From positions 109,199 to 173,198 of the forward strand of contig VXAA01003306.1 of assembly GCA_013399115.1 (NCBI GenBank): a stretch of DNA of 64,000 nt, given 5' to 3'. Positions within the stretch are counted from its first letter, which is position 1; every line of letters begins with the position of its first letter. The notes beneath the pieces were generated by a model, which did no database searches, was not told the origin of the DNA, and worked only from the letters and a program-made list of their open reading frames with translations. The position numbers were made by a program, and so were the translations under genes. Of this stretch, positions 24,059-36,300 are shown piece by piece. Source of the DNA: Anseranas semipalmata (Eukaryota; Chordata; Aves; Anseriformes; Anseranatidae).

Positions 24059-24803
24059 GTGAGTGCCAGCAGGGCCGCGGCAGCTGTGGGGATGTGGGTC
24101 TGAGTGCCCAGGGGTGCTGGGAGTGCAGGGTGCCGCCCTCAGATACTTTGCAAGGTATCTCCAGACTTGGTTGTCCAAGATTTCCATGGGGGAGCGCATC
24201 TCTGAATTTGCTCTGTGCTGGCAGGGCAGGACAGGGATGCTGCCAGGATGGCCATGTCCAGATCTCTGGATGTGGGTGCTGAAATGGCAGACGGGCTCTG
24301 GTTGTACAGTTGGTGCAGGCTGCGGAGCGCGGGGAGAGCTCAGTGTCTTTGCCCAGGGAAAGCAAACCTGGCTGGGAGCACTGCGGCTGGGAGCACCCCG
24401 TGGGACGCCCTCCTTGCCCTGCTGCAGGGTCCCAGCGGGCTGGGAGTACTGGCTGCCCTCCTCGCCTGAAGTCCAACCAGGCTGCGGGTGCAGTCCTGCT
24501 GCTCTGCAGTGCTGATGGCTTCCCTCCTCCTCCTCTCAGTTATGCATCTGACTGTAGTTCCTTCAGTCAGGTCTACACTTGGCAGCTTTGACCTCTCTCT
24601 GAAACTCTTGGGAGCAAAAAAATTGTGTCAGGGACTCAGTATTCATTTCTCCTGGGTCTGAGAAAATCCTGATCTCTTCAGCCCCTTCAGCCAGAGGCAG
24701 AAATTGGGGCTGACAGAAGGAGAGAGGGCAGAAGGCATCTGCCTCCATCCCTCAGTGACAGAGAAGTGACAAGGCTTTGGGGTTCACACAAACTCCTTTA
24801 GAA

Positions 24804-25207
24804 TGGAATCATAGAATCATTTAGATTGGAAAAGACCTATAAGATCATCAAGTCCAACCAATACTACCAAGTCCACCAATAAACCACGTCCCTCACTGCC
24901 ACATCCACACGTCACTTAAATAACTCCAGAGATGGTGTCTCTACAACCTCCATGGGCAGCCTGTTCCAATGCCTAACCACTCTTTCTGTGAAGAAATCCT
25001 TCCTGACATCCAATCTAAACCTCCCCTGGAGCAACTTGAGGCCATTTCCTCGTGTCCTATCGTTTGTCACCTGAGAAAAGAGACTGATATGCTCCTCCTT
25101 GCAGCCTCCTTTCAGATAGTTGTAGGGAGTGATGAGGTCTCCCTTCAGCCTCCTTTTCTCCAGACTAAACAGCACTCATTCCCTCAGCCACTCCTCATAT
25201 ATCTTGT
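24804..25207 (-). mobile_element. CR1 LINE 3' fragment, 5'-truncated
   Basis: On the minus strand an 87-codon frame (25175-24912) reads [20 protein letters not shown] and, further on, [20 protein letters not shown] and [14 protein letters not shown], the conserved C-terminus of CR1 ORF2. It is followed by the CR1 3'UTR. On the + strand the tail appears as GAATCATAGAATCATTTAGA at the left end. About 400 bases survive, with no endonuclease or reverse transcriptase domain. This is the usual 5'-truncated, immobile form. Confidence 0.93.
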
Positions 25208-28129
25208 TTCTTTGCACACTCCCACACAGAGCAAGACTCTGAAAACAGGTCTGGGGGACCAGGTCTGGGGGAAAAGGCAAATGATGCAAGTTTGCTCCCT
25301 CCGGACCCTCAGGGTCTGTGATTTTGCCCAGCAGCCACAGACAGGTCTGACCCTGGCCAGCCAGGGGGCTGAGCCTGGCTGGGGAGGACAGGAGCCTGCA
25401 GGGCCAGCGGGGCTCCCATGCAGCCCAAGCATTAGCCCAGCTCCACGGAACAGCCAGGGTGACAGCATCACCTGGCTGCGCCCAGACTGCAGGCTGCTGC
25501 TGGCATTATAGCCGCCTGGAGGTGGGTCTTCCTAAACCTTCTGACAAGGAGGTGCTGGGAGTTTATCCTTTGGCTGGACTGGCTCCAATTGGTTTCTCTC
25601 CTGGAGACATGCTGGATGGCAGCAGCCACACAGAAGTCTAAGTCATCTAGTCGTATGTGCCTCTCGCCCACCAAGTGTACTACCCTAGAAACCCCCATCT
25701 GACATCTCTGGAGTGAGGTACAAACAGGTCTTACGCTGAATTTCAAGGCGATAAAGAGCCTTTTTGAGCTCCAGTGCCCAGCACCCTGCAGCCTGAGTGA
25801 GCTCTTATCCCTGAGTGGGTAACAGTGGTTTTCCCAGCTCCAGATGCCTCTGCTGGCATTATTCATTCCAGGCAGGCCCTTCTCTTTTGATTAGTAATTA
25901 CTGTACTGGGCGAAAGCCTGGCCTCTTCCTTAAAGGTGACTCCAGAGCAGCTCCATCCCTGGGGCAGGGCAGAGGCTGGAGGCAGCGCTGTTCAGATGTT
26001 CCTGACCAGCTGGGCCATCCCTCTCAGCACTGCAGCAGAGCTGGTCGTTTTGCCCAACATTTCCAGGAGCCAGCTTTGCCACTCACGGAGCACCCCCATG
26101 CACTGGAGTGAGTCACCTTGCAAGGGTGCTGGGGTCACCAGCCCAACACAGCGAGGAACGGTGAGGGCAGCTCAGACGCTGTAGCACCAGCCCTCAGGAA
26201 AGCCTTGGAGGGCAGAGATGAAAGTGCTGCTTTTCTGTCTCATCCAAAAATGAGCTAGTGCTGGCTCCCTGCTGCAGAACCAGCACAGCCCTGGCCCCGG
26301 GACACACTTGGTGCAGCCAGGCTCCACCAGTGGCTACGTTTACCCAGCACAGTCTGCAACAGCAGCTTAAATTCACTCATCGGTGGTCCACGCCTCTCCT
26401 GCAAAAGGTGTGTGAGGGCTGTGGGTGGCAGGGAGGACCATTGCTCTGGAAATGCTGCTTCTGTTCATGGCTCCCAAAGGCCTGAGCAGAGCCGACGGGT
26501 TCTGCGGCATGAAGCTGAAGTGCGGTAGCAGCTCTGCTCTCATGGCAGCCTTTCAGCCAGCGCACCATGTCCCTCTCAGCTCTTTGCCAGGCGCTGGTGC
26601 CCTGACTGAGGCTTGCCTGTAACACAGAGGAGCTGAGGGCTCCCATCCTGCCTGCCCAGCACACCAACTGCATCCTGTCAGTTGTGTCAGCAAGGGTCTG
26701 GGATGGCAGCAGCCAGGCTGCACAGAGCACATGGTTTCAGTCTGTAGATCCAGCTTGTTGCTTGGCCATAGCCAAGAGCCTTGTGGTGGGCTGACGGGAG
26801 GCTCTGTAACTCTTGGGAACGCTTTTGGGAACACAGATGAAAAGGTGACGCTCCGGATATGGCAATACCAAGCAGAACTGAAAGCAGGAAGGGTAACTCT
26901 CTCACTAAAGCTGTAACGTGCTGCTGGAGATGCAGGGCAAACAGCAAGCCCTGTCACCCACAGGGACACCCAGACAGGTCCAGATGGGCAGGTTGATCCT
27001 GGCACGAGCAGGACCAGCACCCGTCTGCAGAGGCACAGGGCAGTGTCAGAGTAGCCTCTGTGTATGCACGGCAGGCGGAGGCACCAGAGAGCACACAGAC
27101 CCTGTGCCAGCAGTGGGCAGGGGAAGCAGGAAGGGGAGCATGGGCAGCCCACGAGCCCAGCCCACTCCCACCCTGCTCCTCCTGACAGCACAGCTGATGC
27201 TGAGCTCAGCACTGCTGCAAGCCCACACTAATGCTGGGAAACAACAGCAGGTGTAGCACAGGAAGGGGCTTTCAAAATGACTAGTTGCCACCTTGCAAGT
27301 GTCACCTCTCCGTGATGTGAGCCAGCAGAGATTTGCCGATTTCCAGAACATCCTCCATCTCTTTGCATTGGCTGCAGGGGCTTTGGGAGGGAAGCAGATT
27401 TGATGAAGGGGGTGGGGAGCAGAGAAGAGCATCTGTGTTTGCATGTGTGCACGATGGGGAAGACAGGAGGCATATCTGGACAGCAGTCACACCTTTAATC
27501 AGCCACCTGGTCTCAGTTCCTCCTGCAAACGCACGTGTTCATCACTGAGGCTGTAATTGGTGGGTGCTGTGCTGTACAGCTGGTCTCCCGAGCAGCACAT
27601 TGGTACCTCACAGCTTGATGGCATCAAGCTAGACCAATAGAGAGAAGTGGGTGCACCACCACTTGCAGGCCTAATCGTCGCTCATGGCCTCTGCTCCACA
27701 CTGGGCTCTGGGAAGAAACAGCTGAGAGTCCTCACCCCATTCCCCTCCCATGGACACCCTCCTCACCAGCATCTGTGCACCGGCCCTAGGGAACTGCTCC
27801 CATCATGTGCCCGGTCACCGAGGGGAGGATTGGGTTTCTTGTCTGTATGGACACATCCTGCGAAAGCACCAGCAGCAGTAATGCTCAGTAATGCTATGCT
27901 TGACACAAGTTTCTCAATCTTTGAGGGGTTGAATCGTAAAGGTAAACAGTATTGTGGGGGTTCAGCCACCAGGTGAGGAGATGAGGACATGCAGCAAGCT
28001 CCATTTCATGGAGGACTGCAAGCCTCTGGGTCTGTGGTGTGCGCGTGCACAGCGGGTGGGAGAGGCTTGACAGCTGTCACACCTCTGACAAACTGCACTG
28101 CTCCGTGCCTCCCACAACCCCCCGTGTCA

Positions 28130-28420
28130 CTTGCATATTATGGGGCAATCAACTCCCATTTGACAGCCAGCAAGACAGATGATGAGCTGCCCTTGATCAG
28201 CCTTAAACAAAGCTTTGCGCTTTGGACTAAAAAGCCCCAGTGAAACCTATTCATCTAATTGCCAGCATTCTGCCGACAGACCACAGTGACTCCTGTGCAT
28301 TACAAAGGGCTCCCCAGCCCCAGATCCTTCTTATTAGAGGCATCACTGGGAATTGCTTGCTTAATAGACTGCATGGTGATACAGAGATGCACTCAAAGGG
28401 CCCTGAATATTTGATGTGCA
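28130..28420. promoter_or_regulatory. Candidate conserved non-coding element with TCF/SOX-like palindrome
   Basis: A perfect 10-base palindrome CAAAGCTTTG (28208-28217) lies in AAACAAAGCTTTGCGCTTTG, which offers overlapping TCF/LEF- and SOX-like cores. TGACAG and GACAGATG (MEIS/TGIF-like) lie about 45 bases upstream, and a TAATTG homeobox core downstream. There is no coding potential. Motif matching is by eye only. Confidence 0.2.
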
Positions 28421-29605
28421 GGGGAAAAGGGAAAGCAGCGAGGTGAGCAAAGCACAGCAAAATAAGATGAGACCCCAGCCCAGCCTCCAACCAATGCCCC
28501 AGTGACAGCAGGGAAAGCACACACCAAGCCAGTTCCTGCTCAAGCTCTTCTCCACATGCCTTTTGGTAATGTTAGCCTTGCTCATGGCAGCACCCTGACC
28601 TGGGATTCAGCAGCCTGTTCCCAGAAAGCCCAGGTGCCCAGCTACTTATCCTGTGCCCAGATCTTTTCCAGGGAGGCCAGGGGATCCAGCTCTGCCTCCT
28701 CCTCCAGGCCTGGGTTCTGTTGACCTGTTTTTGCTATGGGTCCCTGAGACAAAAGACATCCCTGAGAGTGTGAGCTCCAGACGGCAGCGACCCTCCAGTT
28801 CTTCCTCTCTGCTGGCCCTGTGACAGCAGCACTGGTGAAGCAGAGGCTGCAGACCCTGAGCCCAGTCCAACAAGGGAATCACAGCACCTGGCGCAGAAGG
28901 AGCCCAAGAAAGTCCAGTCCCTTCACCTCAACCAGAACCAGGCACGAGGGTTGCCCCTGAGATGGTTCCCGGGACCACTGCAGTGCTGTGAACCCTGCCC
29001 TGGGAGAAGGCAGATCCCAGCCCTGGCACCGATGGCCCTGCGCAGGGCTCGTGCAGGGAGGTGCATGGCAAGACAAGTGCCTGCACACCTCCATGCCACG
29101 TTACAACACACAGCAGCATTGTGCAGCTGACTAAACCCCCAAAGGCTGCTTTGCTGTGGAACAAGCTTCCATGGCTTCCAGAAAAGTGATGCAGCAATGG
29201 CTTGTGAGGGAAGGGTACAGACTCCCTTCCTTCTCCGCTGCAGGTCACGAGGAGGTAGGCAAATTCTGCTCCTCTCCTCCCTTGGCTGCCCAGCCAGAGA
29301 GGCCACAGGCACACCTGGAGCTGGAGCATGATGTTCTCTTGGGGGAAAAAAGCCAGTGGTGTGAAAGCAAAGGAAAACACAGAACAGGCCAGGACACATT
29401 GTTCAGCCAGGGTGTGAGGGGCTGCAGCTGAGCAGTAAAGTACCACAGTGGCCCCTTGCTAATTGTATCAGCCAGGGTTGACCCCGTATGGCCTTTGAAG
29501 AGAGAGAATGTTATCATTTCCTTCAGATTTTCTCCTTCTTTTTGACCTAGATTTCACGTTCCAGAAATAGCTTTCTCTGACATACCAGCAGGAAAGAGAT
29601 TAGAG

Positions 29606-29627
29606 TTGTCTGTCTGTGTGTGTGTAT
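29606..29627. repeat. Short TCTG/TG microsatellite
   Basis: A TGTCTGTCTGTGTGTGTGTA run, an ordinary simple-sequence repeat. Confidence 0.85.
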
Positions 29628-31879
29628 ACCAGAGAAAGATTTATGGTGCGTGCTCCATGAGTGCTTGTAAGTGAAAAAGGGTGGATGTGTATGTTCCATG
29701 ATCTATTCATATGACTGTAGGACACAAAGAAATTTATGACATCTTTTTCTCTCCATACTTATCTGCTCATTTTTCATCTATAACCTTTTCCTTGTTATTA
29801 TGAAAACTACGCTACCAAGCCCTGAGCCCCAAACTGCTCCCTTTTCCACAGGAAGTCCCTAAAGCTGCTCCACGGCTGTAACCCTGCCATTAAACTCCAC
29901 CACTAAAAAATACCTCTGTCCTTCCGCAGCAGTGAGGCTGCACTTGGTGCTCTTTGCTGTCAAATTTCAGCTCTACTCCAGGCAACACCCAGTGCAGCAA
30001 CCTTTCCTTTAGCTGCCTGCTGTATGTATGTCCTTTCTGGCACCCCAGGAGCTGAGCTGCTGTCAGTTTGGGCCCCACAGAAATGCCACTGGCCCAGATG
30101 CTCAGGAAGGAGGGAGCTGCAGCCCACGCATGATGTTGTGCCCGCACAAGCAGACGCAGAGGAGGCAGAAGTGGCTGCCCTTAACCTTAATACTGGGAAG
30201 TGAGCACAGCCCCAGGGTCCTGGCCACATCTGTCCTCTCCCAGCAGCGGCCATCTACAAAGCAGTTAGAAAGAAAGGCAGCTGCCAGCATTTTCCTTTGG
30301 TAACACGGTCAGAAAGCCAAGTCCTTCTTGTTGCTTGCTTTTATCAGCCATGCTGGCTGCAAAGAGTCAGTAGTGTGAACAAAGCAAAAACCAGAGCACC
30401 AAGGGGTGCCCCAGCTTGCTCAAAACCACCTGGAGAGCAGCAGCAGAGAGCCCTCGTGTCAGTGCAGTGCTCTGCACAGCAGACATAGGATCTTTTCTTA
30501 GGCCAAGGGGCCCACCACCATCCAGCACCCTGGCACCTTCACCACCCATGCAAAACGCCTGAGCACAGACCTGCCTTCAAGCCAGGCCACCGCAGATGTC
30601 CCTTTGTGTCTCTCCTGTTGGTGGCAATTAGCACCTCTCTGCACCTCCCTCTGGGGACCAGCCTGCCCAGGGCCATGCCATCCCTGGAGAAGCCCAGCGA
30701 TGGCCAACGATGGCCTTAGCTGAGACACACATGAGCCAGGGACCAGATGACATGCAGTAAGGAGGTGCACTCAGATCTGAGCACTTGCAGGATTCCAGGC
30801 GGTGCAGGCAAATGAGGATTTCTTTCTGCATGTTTCTCACACTCTGGGTTGCTTTTTCTCTCCCCCCTTCATGCTTTTCCATCATTTCTTCCATCTACTG
30901 AGCCACTGTGTGAGTATTGAGGAAGAGCTCAGCTCAGAGCTTTGCAGAGTCACTTACAACCTGCATGACAAGGAGCTCTCAGTCCAGAGCTGATCCCCAT
31001 TCCCCAGCCTGTCCCTGTTTTCCAGGCTGAAAGCTTTCTTCCTTGCTTTGGTAGGCGGTAGAGGGGAGAGGCCCCAAGCCGTGGGTCACTCACTGCTATG
31101 GCTTCAGCCTCACCTTGGGCTCTGTGTTTGCGAGCAGCAGCAGCACACCCACAGCGACTCCCATCACTGAAAGCCGAGGCTGGCGGTGCCTCAGCCCTGC
31201 CCACCCTCAGCCGGCAGCACTGAGCTGGGCATGCCACTTCGCCCAGGCACTTTCCCTGCTTTCTCCTTGCTGTGGAAGGCAGATCAGCCATTCTGCGCTG
31301 AGCACAGGGAACTCAGTGAGTCATAAATGAACCAGAGCATCCAAGGACTGATTGTAACTCGAGGAGTTCAGGCAGCACTGCTGCCCACAAAGCCACGCAT
31401 TCTGCCTGAGGCCGAGCCCACTGCAGAGGACACCGTTGGGCAGCATCTGTGCCATGCTCGGCTGACAGGCACTGCCTTGCGCCGGGCCATGGTGCAGATG
31501 TGGCAGTCCAGGCAAGCCTGACGCTCAGTTCGGGGCTTCCCAAGTGCAGGAGCAGCCATGGAGCAGCCAGCACGGCTGTGCCCTGGGCTGCACATGTGGC
31601 CAGGCGCTGCCCCAGGGCTGCCCGTCCTCCCGCAGTCTGGCTCAAGGCCGCAGCTCAGGAACGGAGCAGGCACAAAGCGCAGCCCTGGAGCACGGTGATG
31701 GCACCCACTAAGGGAGACCGTTCTCTCCCCATCCCTGCCACGGTGGAGCCTGGCCGGCAAATTTGTAGCCACAGGGAAACCCCACACAGGGAAACATCCA
31801 TTCCTCCGCTGCTTTCTTTTAGATTTATTTGTCCCCCCAGCTGGAGGGAGACTTTCCTCCCCCGCTGACCCTGCTCTCG

Positions 31880-33300
31880 CACTGAAACAATGCTGCGGCA
31901 TGCTCATCGCAGCCACACTGCCCTCCCGAGCCCCCCGGCCGCCCCACAGCGCCTCGCACCCCGTGTCCCTAGTGGGGAGATGAACCCGCTCTGTGCCTGT
32001 GTGCGAGATTCTCCGGGACAGCGAGAGTCGTGCTCGGGAAATTGTCACTGTGGCACGCCGCTGGCGCTGCGCCGAGCCCTGACAATGAGACAAAGCTCCG
32101 GAGCCAAGGCACCGGCTTTATGCAGCAGCTTCGTTCCCCCACTCCCGCGGGCAGCCGCGCGTGACGTGTCACCACCGCGTGTCACCAGCCGACGTGAGCG
32201 CCGTGAACGCCAGCCCCAGGGGCACGGCTCCTCCGTGCCCGTCTGCGGGGCAGTTTCTGTCTCTCTCCCCTCCCTGCCGGGTTTCCTCCTCCGGTCCTCC
32301 CGCGCCGTGCTTCGGGCAGCCTCCGCCAGCGTGGCCGCGCCGCGGGCGANNNNNNNNNNNNNNNNNNNNNNNNNNNNNNNNNNNNNNNNNNNNNNNNNNN
32401 NNNNNNNNNNNNNNNNNNNNNNNNNNNNNNNNNNNNNNNNNNNNNNNNNNNNNNNNNNNNNNNNNNNNNNNNNNNNNNNNNNNNNNNNNNNNNNNNNNNN
32501 NNNNNNNNNNNNNNNNNNNNNNNNNNNNNNNNNNNNNNNNNNNNNNNNNNNNNNNNNNNNNNNNNNNNNNNNNNNNNNNNNNNNNNNNNNNNNNNNNNNN
32601 NNNNNNNNNNNNNNNNNNNNNNNNNNNNNNNNNNNNNNNNNNNNNNNNNNNNNNNNNNNNNNNNNNNNNNNNNNNNNNNNNNNNNNNNNNNNNNNNNNNN
32701 NNNNNNNNNNNNNNNNNNNNNNNNNNNNNNNNNNNNNNNNNNNNNNNNNNNNNNNNNNNNNNNNNNNNNNNNNNNNNNNNNNNNNNNNNNNNNNNNNNNN
32801 NNNNNNNNNNNNNNNNNNNNNNNNNNNNNNNNNNNNNNNNNNNNNNNNNNNNNNNNNNNNNNNNNNNNNNNNNNNNNNNNNNNNNNNNNNNNNNNNNNNN
32901 NNNNNNNNNNNNNNNNNNNNNNNNNNNNNNNNNNNNNNNNNNNNNNNNNNNNNNNNNNNNNNNNNNNNNNNNNNNNNNNNNNNNNNNNNNNNNNNNNNNN
33001 NNNNNNNNNNNNNNNNNNNNNNNNNNNNNNNNNNNNNNNNNNNNNNNNNNNNNNNNNNNNNNNNNNNNNNNNNNNNNNNNNNNNNNNNNNNNNNNNNNNN
33101 NNNNNNNNNNNNNNNNNNNNNNNNNNNNNNNNNNNNNNNNNNNNNNNNNNNNNNNNNNNNNNNNNNNNNNNNNNNNNNNNNNNNTCCCCGCGCGGGAGGG
33201 CTTCGGGGCGGGGGGTGCTTTCTGTGGGAGCAGAAGGCCGGCGTAACCTGGTCCTTGCTTGCTATTGTGTCTCAGCGAGAGAGCTGGTAGCAGAAAGGGA
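31880..33300 (+). promoter_or_regulatory. CpG island, probable internal promoter (interrupted by gap)
   Basis: On both sides of the N gap the DNA becomes dense in CpG (for example GCGCCTCGCACCCCG, CCGCGCGTGACGTG, CGTGGCCGCGCCGCGGGCGA at the left edge and CCCCGCGCGGGAGG at the right edge), unlike the flanking introns. The left shore has CRE-like TGACGTGTCA at 32162-32171, a ten-base direct repeat CGTGTCACCA (32165-32174, 32178-32187), and SOX-like ACAATG/ACAAAG cores at 31887, 32082 and 32090. Mammalian DLGAP4 has short isoforms that start from an internal promoter before the CLVAYKK exon, and this island is where that promoter would be expected. The first exon itself is not visible. Confidence 0.6.
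32350..33184. other. Assembly gap (835 N)
   Basis: A continuous run of N lies in the centre of the CpG island. Its length is not a round number, so it is probably an estimated gap. Open frames drawn across it have no meaning. Confidence 0.99.
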
Positions 33301-36300
33301 GAAGTGGTGGAGCTCCGTTATCGTCCTGGCTGTTTTCCCTAGTCACGCGTAAGCGAAGCAGGGTCACGGCAGGTCAGCATCCGAGTGCCCCAGGTCAGCA
33401 CTTAAGATTACTAAGGAGTCCCTAGGTGCTGAAGAAAATGAAATAATGTTTCACTAGATCAACTAGATCACATGCTTCCCGAAGTGACACTGGCCCCCTT
33501 TCAAGGTGCTGCTAGGATTCTTCCTCCCCTCCAGAAAGGCTATTGTCTGGATGCTGAATAAATGCCGGAGCTTTCAGTGCCTGTCGCTGCTAAAGGCTGA
33601 TGTGTAGCAGCACACCAAGCTGGCATGTTCTGGCCAGAGCAGGCTTTGAGAAGTCTCTCTTTGGCCTGGGACAGGATCAGGTCCTAGCTGAGGTTACCTG
33701 GTATTACATGCCAGTGTTGAACTGCCCTGTTTAAGGGACTCCTGGCTTAGGCTGAATGCCTCTGAATTTAATAGTGGGAATAGCACTTGCTGTGTGTGGT
33801 GTTGAAGGGAAGAAGGTTTTACAGTTGCTTTGAACACTGAGTAACTGTAAACTCTTAATTTCTTCCATAGTCTTTATTAAGAGGTTCAAAGAGGAGGATT
33901 ATTTCCAGGATGATGTTGGTAGGATTAATATTACTTATTCTGTGAAAGTATGGACCTTGACCCCAGGTCAAGCAGGAAATGTGTATTTGATACAGGAATG
34001 GAATCAGGATCTCTGGCTCCTGGGCTGTAACTTGCCAGTTGGGGGAGGGGAGGAAAAAACACAGCATGTGGCACTGGAGCCTAAAAATAAATTCCAATCA
34101 TGTGGGATGATAACAAGCCAGATTGCCAACTTGTGTAAGTTGGCAGACTTGACTCTGAAGGGTCCAAATTGCTTAGATGATGCTCTTCCAACAAGAATTT
34201 GGTGCCGTGAAGTTAGACTGCTTTGTGTGGGGAAAAGTATGCATAACTACTGATCAAATCTGGCCTGCTTGTCTTTCAGATAAAGAGCGTGTGTTCATTC
34301 TGCAGCAGTACACAGATTTTCAGGAAAAGGTTACTTGTGGTGGACAGATGTAGTTACGAAAAACCTAGAAGCTTGTCCTTCTTTATTAAGGTGCGAGTGC
34401 TAAACTGCTGTAAGGAATTTTGCCTCTGTAACTTGTTACTTCCATAATGGGTGTAAAAGACTTTTTCTGTGTAGCTGAGATAGGTGTCAGAAGGCCACTA
34501 GATCTGTAATGTGGCCCCTAAAATGCTGGGATGCAGCTACTGCACAGCATGGCAGTTCTGAAAGGACAGAAGGCCCTGTGCAGTCCCCACCAAATCCTTG
34601 TCAGCAAGTGATAATGGCAGAACTTAATTTCCATTGTTTGTGGATTGGCTATCTGGAGAATAGTGGAAATATGATGGGAGTTGGTAAATCAGGCAGCCCT
34701 CAGCAGCTCTGAGGCCAACAGGTACCACTGTGGAACTTGATCATCTGTAGCTGATACTGTGGGTCCTCCAGCTGAAGGGGGCAAGTGTTGTCAGCTGCTG
34801 GGGAGAGCTTGCATTTTGCTTTGCAGCTGTGGGTGAGTCAGTCGTTGGATACCTAATCTGTGCATGCAGTTTAGATTTGTGGACACTTCCGACTACTTAG
34901 CTCAAGGTTATTCATCTGCTGTTCCAACCGAATGTGTAATGCATGGGAGACTTGCTGTTCTGTGAGCTCACTCTGAGCTGTGCATGCTGCCAGAGCAATA
35001 TAATTTAAAAAGCTTTTAATGGATAACTAATTACTGCCAAGCATTTGCAAATAACTGTGTGTCAGTTCTTGTCTCCTGCATAGATTTCAATGTTGAGTCC
35101 AGCCTCTGATAGTTTGGAGTAAACTATTCACTGGTCCCTCTAAAAGTATCTGGTACTAGTTCTAATAATGCTGTAGATGCCTCTGCAGAAATAAGGTTGC
35201 AAAGCCATGCGGCAGCAGGGCCTGTTTGTCTTCTCAGCTGATATTTCTGCTCTGTGCAACAGCCTCAAACATTTTTTAATGGATTGAGGAGGCATAATTG
35301 GATTCAGTGCAGTGCAAGTTACAGTAACATATGTGAGCTGAAAGGATTAAGGCTGTGCGGGCGGGTGGCCTTGTTCAAGAAAAATCTACTTTAATTTCTG
35401 CAGTGAAAAGTTGTCAGTTTGTTTCCTGTCAGAGCAGATTTAAAAAAGGGAGGGGTGAAATACTAAGTATAATTGCAGTTTGCTATGAAAGGAGATTAGA
35501 GTTCAGGCTATTGGGTCAAGTTCTGTGAAGGCTGTATTTGGGGCTTGGGGGGTGAGAACAGTGAACTCTGGTCCCTCCAGAAGAGCTCACAGGAGAATTT
35601 TTATTCCTCCCTTCTCTCCTGGTCTGCAGGCTGTGACCTCCATGCTAGCCTGCCACCTGGGCAGAGGGAAAAGTTGGGGGATGGAATGAAGTAAACTGTC
35701 ATTAAACAAATGAAAGTTTAACTAGCATGTCTGTGAATTGTTTGAGTAGAGCGGGAATTGTCTGCTTCAATTCTTTTTGCAGCATTAATGAGTTATTGGC
35801 CACTTGGTGCTGATGAGTGAGTGCACTGAATGAACCTTCTGTCCTCTGGAGAAGCAGTAGGCAAGGGGAGCAACTACCCCATGGCTGGAGTCCTGGCCTG
35901 AGCTTAGCTCTCTGCTTCAGTTTTCTGTCCTGCCAGGACATGGCTTGTAAACCTGAAATGCACCGTTTCAGGAGCATTTGGAATTTCCACTGAAGTGCTC
36001 AAATATATCAGTGTGTGTGAATCCATTCTTTAGATTTTATGTAGACTGAGGATAATGGGCAACACAAAGTAGGGCAGTACTAGTGTTTATGTACTGCAGT
36101 GTGGGCAGTTGGCTGTCTGGGGTAGGTGAAAAGTCCTGGGGGAAATGACAGTCCTTGCCTGTGATAATGAAGCAGAAAGGTTGTAGGGAGGTCTTTTTCA
36201 GGGCATGCTGCTATAGTGACCTGAAACCTGCAAGCAGGGGAACATACAGACTCACCCAGCAGTGTGTAACAGCAAGGTACGTAGGAAGGAAGTAGGAGGC

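Larger units (their letters stand above)
24059..32349 (+). other. First part of the long DLGAP4 intron 5
   Basis: GTGAGT donor at 24059. This part is GC-rich and, toward its right end, C/A-rich on the + strand. It holds one CR1 fragment (24.8-25.2 kb), a TCF/SOX-like palindrome region (about 28.1-28.4 kb), a TG-rich microsatellite (29.6 kb), an AP-1 consensus at 31317-31323 and the left shore of a CpG island. The many open frames here show no recognisable homology. Confidence 0.75.

Noticed and set aside
31368..32093. 241-codon minus-strand frame at the CpG-island shore
   Set aside because: Arg/Cys/Ala-rich composition from GC-rich DNA, with no similarity recognised. Divergent transcription is possible but a protein is not supported.
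31890..33290. 466-codon frame across the gap
   Set aside because: More than half of its codons are N, and the remainder is CpG-island sequence without homology.
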